Positions 59,214 through 64,000 of a stretch of 64,000 nucleotides of DNA are shown here, piece after piece (the first letter of the stretch is position 1; every line of letters starts with the position of its first letter). A program made the position numbers and the translations under genes. The DNA is from an uncultured Treponema sp. (GTDB lineage: Bacteria > Spirochaetota > Spirochaetia > Treponematales > Treponemataceae): positions 1-64,000 of the forward strand of contig CASGDA010000002.1 of NCBI GenBank assembly GCA_949300145.1, in the 5' to 3' direction. The notes under the pieces are model-generated. The model was not told the origin of the DNA. It saw only the letters and a list, made by a program, of their open reading frames with translations, and searched no databases.

Positions 59214-59804
59214 ATGGAACCGATAATTCTGGCGTCATCTTCACCGAGAAGGCAGTCAATACTTAAAAAACTGGAAATACCTTACACCGTTGTGGTTCCT
59301 GACTGTAATGAAATCATGCCGGAAAGAGGGAATCCGGAGGAACTGGCCGAATTGAATGCCATGAAAAAACTGAAGGCGGCCGTGAAGCTCTCCAAAAAAG
59401 AAATAACGGCGAGATGGATTCTGAGCGCCGACACCCTCATATCCATGGATGGAAGGATTTTCGGGAAACCCGGAGACAGGGATGCCGCCGCCGCAATGCT
59501 GAGGGCTTTTTCAGGGAAAAGCCACGAAATCATAACCGCCATGTGTTTTTTCAGCAGCCATGACCAGCGTACTTCGACAAAAATAAGCCGGACAAAAATT
59601 TCTTTCATAGATTTAAGCGGGGAAACCATCGAAAAATACCTTGAAACAGGAGAATGGCAGGGGGCGGCCGGGGCGTACAAAATACAGGGAATCGCCTCCT
59701 GTTTCATAAGCCGTATAGACGGCTCCTATTCAGGTGCGGTGGGGCTGCCGGTGAATTTATTGTACGAGGCCTTACTTGAACATAAATATGATTTCATTGT
59801 ATAA
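59214..59804 (+). CDS. maf: Maf-family nucleotide pyrophosphatase
   Basis: A 196-residue protein of the Maf family: EPIILASSSPRRQSILKKL at the start, a catalytic-site segment LSADTLISMDGRIFGKP, and QGAAGAYKIQGIASCFI near the end. These enzymes hydrolyse non-canonical or specific nucleoside triphosphates. The ATG at 59214 has GGAGG ten bases upstream. The end of the gene contains the promoter of the rpsB operon. Confidence 0.93.
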   Translation: MEPIILASSSPRRQSILKKLEIPYTVVVPDCNEIMPERGNPEELAELNAMKKLKAAVKLSKKEITARWILSADTLISMDGRIFGKPGDRDAAAAMLRAFSGKSHEIITAMCFFSSHDQRTSTKISRTKISFIDLSGETIEKYLETGEWQGAAGAYKIQGIASCFISRIDGSYSGAVGLPVNLLYEALLEHKYDFIV

Positions 59805-59805
59805 T
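59776..59805 (+). promoter_or_regulatory. Strong promoter of the rpsB operon
   Basis: TTGAAC, 18 bases, then TATAAT, a close match to the sigma-70 consensus, lying over the last codons and stop of maf. Transcription would start near 59812, about 100 bases before rpsB. Confidence 0.8.
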
Positions 59806-59915
59806 CTGTAACAAACTTGTGCCGGTTTTCCGGCGTATATCCTCCGGTTCCTCCAACGGTTCAGGAACCGAGAAACAGAGAAGGGCGCGTGTAAAAACGC
59901 GGAAAGGAGAAAATC
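59806..59915 (+). promoter_or_regulatory. rpsB leader with hairpins
   Basis: The leader contains three small dyads: GCCGG/CCGGC, GGTTCC/GGAACC, and GCGCGT/ACGCG just before the ribosome-binding site. S2 mRNAs are autoregulated through their leader in other bacteria; that this leader does so is inferred. Confidence 0.4.
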
Positions 59916-60794
59916 ATGGCAGTAGTAACCATGAAAAACCTGCTTGAGTCCGGCGTTCATTTCGGACATCAGGTTAAACGTTGGGATCCCCGTATGAAAA
60001 AGTACATTTTTTCAGAAAGGAACGGGATTCATATCATTGATTTACAGAAAACAATACTCTCAATCAAGGAAGCTTACGAAGCCGTAAGAAAAACAGCCGA
60101 AGCCGGAAAGAGCGTTTTGTTTGTCGGTACAAAAAAACAGGCCCAGCAGACCATCGCGAAAGAAGCGGAACGCTGCGGTATGTTCTACGTAAACAACCGC
60201 TGGCTCGGCGGAATGCTTACAAACTTCTCAACAATAAAAAAGAGTCTTCTCAGGCTTAAAAAAATAGAAAAAATGGAAACGGACGGCACCTTTGAAAGCC
60301 TTACCAAAAAGGAAGTCGCCGCCCTCCAGAAAGAAAAAAGCAAACTGGAAAAGAACCTCGGCGGTATCAAGGAAATGAGGGAGTTGCCCGGCATTATTTT
60401 CGTCATTGACACGAGGAAAGAAGCCATCGCCGTTGCGGAAGCCCGCAGGATGGGAATCCCCATTGTCGCCGTTGTGGATACGAACTGCAATCCGGAAGGA
60501 ATTGACTTCCCCATTCCAGGAAACGACGATGCAATCCGCGCCATATCTTTATTCACCCAGATTATAGCGAACGCTGTCGTGGAAGCCAATCATGACGCCG
60601 GATTGAAGATAATTGAAAACCTTCAGGATGAGGATGAAGAGTACGCTGAATCCTTCAATTCCGCTTCAATGGACAAGGAAATTGAAATCGAAGATTACAG
60701 CAACTACACTCCTGACGAACCCAAGGAAGAGGATGTTTCCGCTTCCGAGGATGACAGCCTGATTGACGAGGACAAGATTTACGGGGACAACTGA
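59916..60794 (+). CDS. rpsB: 30S ribosomal protein S2
   Basis: A 292-residue protein. [27 protein letters not shown] and [20 protein letters not shown] are the S2 hallmarks, near residues 6-30 and 190-210. The C-terminal 50 or so residues form a very acidic tail ([22 protein letters not shown]) not present in E. coli S2. AAAGGAGAAAATC precedes the ATG. Confidence 0.98.
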   Translation: MAVVTMKNLLESGVHFGHQVKRWDPRMKKYIFSERNGIHIIDLQKTILSIKEAYEAVRKTAEAGKSVLFVGTKKQAQQTIAKEAERCGMFYVNNRWLGGMLTNFSTIKKSLLRLKKIEKMETDGTFESLTKKEVAALQKEKSKLEKNLGGIKEMRELPGIIFVIDTRKEAIAVAEARRMGIPIVAVVDTNCNPEGIDFPIPGNDDAIRAISLFTQIIANAVVEANHDAGLKIIENLQDEDEEYAESFNSASMDKEIEIEDYSNYTPDEPKEEDVSASEDDSLIDEDKIYGDN

Positions 60795-60872
60795 AATATT
60801 GCGCAGGGCGGAATCCATGAGGGTTTCCCCTCCCCGTACCGTTAAAACTAAAACATTTGAGGACTTATAACG

Positions 60873-61712
60873 ATGGATATTAAAGCTGGTGATGTTAAGG
60901 CGCTCCGTGAAAAAACCGGGGCGGGAATGATGGAATGCAAAAAGGCTCTCATGGAGGCCGGCGGGGACGCCGCGGCCGCGGAGAAAATCCTGAAAGAAAA
61001 GGGGCTCGCCGCCGTTGAGAAAAGGGCTGACAGGGACACAAGCGAAGGCGTGGTGATGATCAGGAACGAGAACGGCCGCGTCCTCATGATTGAATTAACC
61101 TGCGAGACTGACTTTGTTGCAAAAAACGCGGACTTCATCGCGGTCGGAACAGACATCCTGAATACGGGCTTTGAAAAGGGCTGCACCGAAGTCACCCAGG
61201 AACTCAAGGACAAAATGCTTGATCTTGCAACCCGCGTCCGCGAAAACATGGGTATCGGACGCCTTTTCGCCTATACCGCGGGAAATGACGAATACATCGC
61301 GAAATACGTCCACTCCGACAAAAAGACCGGTGTCGTCATTGTCCTGAAAGCGGACAAGCCCGAGGCCTTCAACTCAAAGGAAGTCCAGGATTTCGCCTAT
61401 GACTGCTGTCTCCATGTGGCGGCATTTACCCCCATGTATGTGGACAAAGATTCTGTTGACAAGAGCTATATTGACGAGCAGACTGAAATCTTCACGAAAC
61501 AGGTCGCCGAACTGGACAAACCTGAGAACGTGAAGAACGGAATTGTCCAGGGCAAACTGAAAAAACATCTGGCGGATATTTGTTTCATGGAGCAGCCCTT
61601 TGTCAAGGACGATAAAGTTTCCGTTGCGAAAAAAATGGAAGAGGTCGGAAAAAACGCAGGGGCGAAGCTTTCCCTGTCAAAAATGGTTCTCTTCCAGCTC
61701 GGCGGAAAATAA
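60873..61712 (+). CDS. tsf: Elongation factor Ts
   Basis: A 279-residue guanine-exchange factor for EF-Tu. The opening VKALREKTGAGMMECKKALMEAGGD and the EF-Tu-binding segment TCETDFVAKNADF are standard. It follows rpsB by 78 bases in the universal S2-EF-Ts arrangement. Confidence 0.98.
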   Translation: MDIKAGDVKALREKTGAGMMECKKALMEAGGDAAAAEKILKEKGLAAVEKRADRDTSEGVVMIRNENGRVLMIELTCETDFVAKNADFIAVGTDILNTGFEKGCTEVTQELKDKMLDLATRVRENMGIGRLFAYTAGNDEYIAKYVHSDKKTGVVIVLKADKPEAFNSKEVQDFAYDCCLHVAAFTPMYVDKDSVDKSYIDEQTEIFTKQVAELDKPENVKNGIVQGKLKKHLADICFMEQPFVKDDKVSVAKKMEEVGKNAGAKLSLSKMVLFQLGGK

Positions 61713-61730
61713 AATTGTACGGAGCTTAAT

Positions 61731-62285
61731 ATGTCTGACATTGTGACTCCCCACGAGGAGAGGATGAAAAAGTCTGTGGCGAACCTGAAGGAAGAGTTCA
61801 ACTCCATCAGAACAGGGCGGGCCTCGGCTTCCCTTTTTGATAAAATCCGGGTTGATTGTTACGGAGACAAATCCCCTCTTCCCCAGGTGGCTACAATTTC
61901 CATCCCGGAAGCGAGGCTGGTTGTAATCCAGCCCTGGGACAAGGGATTGATTTCCGAAATTGAAAAAGCCCTGCAGAAATCCGAGCTCGGCCTGAATCCT
62001 TCAAACGACGGAAAAGTGATACGTATCTCAATTCCGCCGTTAACTGAGGAACGGAGGAAGGATTTGGTGAAGCAGTCGAAGGCTTTGGCTGAGCAGAGCC
62101 GTGTCGCCGTGCGGAATATCAGGCGGGACGCGAACGATGCGCTTAAAAAGGCGCAGAAAAACGGGGAAATAACCGAAGACGAATTGAAATCCGCGGAAAC
62201 TTCCCTCCAAAAATCCACTGATTCTTTTATCCAGGAGATAAACAAAATCCTGGAAGAAAAAGAAAAAGAAATTATGGAAGGATAA
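61731..62285 (+). CDS. frr: Ribosome recycling factor
   Basis: A 184-residue protein with FNSIRTGRASASLFDKI and VAVRNIRRDANDALKKAQK, the conserved helical blocks of RRF, which splits post-termination ribosomes with EF-G. It lies 18 bases after tsf. Confidence 0.97.
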   Translation: MSDIVTPHEERMKKSVANLKEEFNSIRTGRASASLFDKIRVDCYGDKSPLPQVATISIPEARLVVIQPWDKGLISEIEKALQKSELGLNPSNDGKVIRISIPPLTEERRKDLVKQSKALAEQSRVAVRNIRRDANDALKKAQKNGEITEDELKSAETSLQKSTDSFIQEINKILEEKEKEIMEG

Positions 62286-62286
62286 A

Positions 62287-63006
62287 TTGACTGCGGAATC
62301 CGTATCACAGACAGCCGGTTTAAAACTCGCTCTTCCCAGGCATGTTGCCGTAATTATGGACGGAAACGGGCGCTGGGCCAGAAACCGCGGTATGCCCCGC
62401 ACCATGGGGCATAAGCAGGGGCTTGAATCGGCCAAGTCTGTGGTAAAGAAAGCTTCTGACATGGGAATCGGATTCATCACTTTGTACACGTTTTCAACTG
62501 AAAACTGGAAGCGCACAGAGGAGGAGGTCGGTTTCCTGATGCGCCTTGTAAAAACACATTTGCGGGCGGAAATGAACTTTTACATTGAAAACGGAATCCG
62601 CGTCAGATTCACAGGGGATATCGCGGGTCTGCCGGAAGATGTGGCGGCGGAAATCACTGATGTCTGCGAAAAAACCGCGGGGTACACGGGGACATCCGTT
62701 GTTCTTGCGGTGAATTACGGCGGCCGGGATGAGATTATCCGGGCGGTGAAGAAAATGTCCGCCGAAGACATCAAAAACCTGACGGAAGACAAATTCCAGT
62801 CTTTCTGCGATATCCCCGATCTTCCACCGGTGGATCTTTTGATACGCACCGGCGGCGACAGACGGATAAGCAACTTTCTTTTGTGGCAGTCAGCCTATGC
62901 GGAACTGTATTTCAGTCCGGAGCTGTGGCCGGATTGGACCGGGGAACACTTTGAAAAAGCGGTTGCTGATTTTGCAGGCAGAGAGCGGAGGTTCGGCGGT
63001 TTATGA
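62287..63006 (+). CDS. uppS: Undecaprenyl diphosphate synthase
   Basis: A 239-residue cis-prenyltransferase that makes the C55 lipid carrier for cell-wall synthesis. VAVIMDGNGRWARNRG (with the catalytic Asp in MDG), FSTENWKR and IRTGGDRRISNFLLWQ are visible. The start is a TTG at 62287 with GAAGGA just before it, one base after the frr stop. It overlaps cdsA by four bases. Confidence 0.95.
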   Translation: MTAESVSQTAGLKLALPRHVAVIMDGNGRWARNRGMPRTMGHKQGLESAKSVVKKASDMGIGFITLYTFSTENWKRTEEEVGFLMRLVKTHLRAEMNFYIENGIRVRFTGDIAGLPEDVAAEITDVCEKTAGYTGTSVVLAVNYGGRDEIIRAVKKMSAEDIKNLTEDKFQSFCDIPDLPPVDLLIRTGGDRRISNFLLWQSAYAELYFSPELWPDWTGEHFEKAVADFAGRERRFGGL

Positions 63007-63860
63007 GTAAACTCTCTGAAAGGCTTTTTTTGTTTTTCCTCGGAATTCCTCTTTTTATTGCGACGATTCTTCTGGTTCCGCATTTCCGCTATATTATTTT
63101 CCAGCTGGAAATCCTGTTTTTTTCCGTACTGGCAATCATCGAAACAAGGATTATAGTTTCAAAAAAACTGGCCGTTTATTCCACCTTCCAGATAGTTGCC
63201 GCCGGACTTATAATACCATTCACGGCCGTGTGTTGCGCCGTATTCTCATTTTCTTTCAGATTCATTTTTTTCGCCATGGCACTGGCGGCGGTTATAATTT
63301 TATTCTATGAATTTTTCTGTTCTTTCTCCGGAAATTTTGAAAAGTCCCTGGAGCGGATCGCCTCAGGATTTTTTGTGATATACTACCCCGGTTTCTTTGT
63401 ATCTTTCCTGTCGGTTATGACTGTGTGGGAACACGCCGGGATTCTCCTGTGTATTTTCTTCCTGATGGTTTTCGGCTGCGATTCCCTGGCATGGCTTTTC
63501 GGAATCCTGTTCGGAAAGGGAAACCGTGGATTTGTGCCGGCAAGCCCGAATAAAAGCCTGGCGGGTTTTGCCGGCGGATACGCGGGAAGCATAGGCGGAA
63601 GTCTCGCGGGGTACTTCCTGTTCCCGGAAGTTTTCGCCGCGCCTCTCTGGAAAATGTTCCTGCTGGCTTTTTTCATAGCCACGGCTGCTATTATCGGGGA
63701 TATTGCGGAATCAATCTTAAAAAGAACAGCCGGTATCAAGGATTCCGGTTCATTTATGCCCGGACGCGGCGGTATTCTTGACAGCATTGATTCAATTTTA
63801 CTTTCCGCCCCCGTATTCTATATTCTCTGTGACATTCTTTTCGGTTTTAAGGTGTTATGA
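63003..63860 (+). CDS. cdsA: Phosphatidate cytidylyltransferase
   Basis: A 285-residue integral membrane enzyme making CDP-diacylglycerol. It has seven or eight hydrophobic segments, and the C-terminal signature (DSLAWLFGILFGKGNRG, then ASPNKSLAGFAGGYAGS, and MPGRGGILDSIDSIL near the end) matches the family. Its ATG overlaps the uppS stop (ATGA), indicating coupled translation. Confidence 0.95.
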   Translation: MSKLSERLFLFFLGIPLFIATILLVPHFRYIIFQLEILFFSVLAIIETRIIVSKKLAVYSTFQIVAAGLIIPFTAVCCAVFSFSFRFIFFAMALAAVIILFYEFFCSFSGNFEKSLERIASGFFVIYYPGFFVSFLSVMTVWEHAGILLCIFFLMVFGCDSLAWLFGILFGKGNRGFVPASPNKSLAGFAGGYAGSIGGSLAGYFLFPEVFAAPLWKMFLLAFFIATAAIIGDIAESILKRTAGIKDSGSFMPGRGGILDSIDSILLSAPVFYILCDILFGFKVL

Positions 63861-63885
63861 GATGGTGTGACGGGAGGTATACACC

Positions 63886-64000
63886 GTGGAGGGAAACACA
63901 AAAAAGAAGGTCCTTGTTTTAGGTGCGACAGGTTCAATCGGAACAAGTACAATCGACTGCATAAAGAAATATCCTGAAAGATTCGAGCTCGCCGGATTCT
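63886..64000 (+). CDS. dxr: 1-deoxy-D-xylulose 5-phosphate reductoisomerase, 5' part
   Basis: A GTG at 63886 with GGGAGG eight bases upstream opens a frame running to the window edge, about 38 residues. KKVLVLGATGSIGTSTIDC is the NADPH-binding start of DXR, the second step of the MEP isoprenoid pathway. The order uppS-cdsA-dxr is a common one that groups isoprenoid and phospholipid synthesis. Confidence 0.92.
   Translation, partial: MEGNTKKKVLVLGATGSIGTSTIDCIKKYPERFELAGF

Overview
The window looks like a Treponema-type spirochaete chromosome of moderate GC content. The best evidence is the right edge, where rpsB-tsf-frr-uppS-cdsA-dxr run in the order I know from Treponema. Other spirochaete-like signs are the many lipoproteins and the secreted beta-helix repeat protein. 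The species cannot be named from sequence alone.

Positions 1-15,200 are a defence island. An IS3-type transposase fragment enters from the left edge. Next to it, seven genes on the minus strand overlap or nearly touch. In transcription order they are a C5-cytosine methyltransferase, a SNF2 helicase (DrmD-like), a type III Mod-like methyltransferase, a type III Res-like helicase-nuclease, and DrmA, DrmB and DrmC. This is a DISARM core (drmABC) carrying both the DrmD/adenine-methylase signature of class 1 and the cytosine-methylase signature of class 2, with a complete type III restriction subunit placed inside. A small PD-(D/E)XK-like protein lies upstream. Base composition changes sharply inside several of these genes, which points to mosaic assembly.

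Positions 15,500-33,000 are an accessory metabolic and redox region. It begins with a LysR regulator and an IdeS/Mac-family cysteine protease lipoprotein whose start codon is out of frame at an A7 tract. A co-directional run follows: secreted flavodoxins, two carboxymuconolactone-decarboxylase-like proteins, a cupin, an alpha/beta hydrolase, a cyclophilin-like lipoprotein, a DUF362 protein and a DUF4405 membrane protein. Next comes a LysR gene and an aldo/keto reductase separated by a single AAA/DUF4143 ATPase gene. That gene is flanked by a perfect 54-bp direct repeat, each copy of which carries a CTAT-N11-ATAG dyad. An esterase-like lipoprotein, a minimal GGDEF protein, an orphan glutamate 5-kinase and a third LysR gene complete the region.

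Positions 32,850-49,700 hold envelope and carbohydrate functions on the minus strand: an NSS transporter, a beta-helix protein, the PBP1C / alpha-2-macroglobulin pair, and a 1,550-residue beta-helix repeat lipoprotein. Three 22-bp tandem dyads lie upstream of the alpha-2-macroglobulin gene.

Positions 49,800-64,000 are conserved chromosome: tRNA-Tyr, tRNA-Thr and tRNA-Arg, glycogen synthase, chorismate mutase, an SPFH-like protein, thiamine pyrophosphokinase, CCA-adding enzyme, the coaD-rpmF-acpP-rnc cluster, two conserved envelope proteins, Maf, and the rpsB to dxr operon. A strong promoter for that operon lies inside the end of maf.
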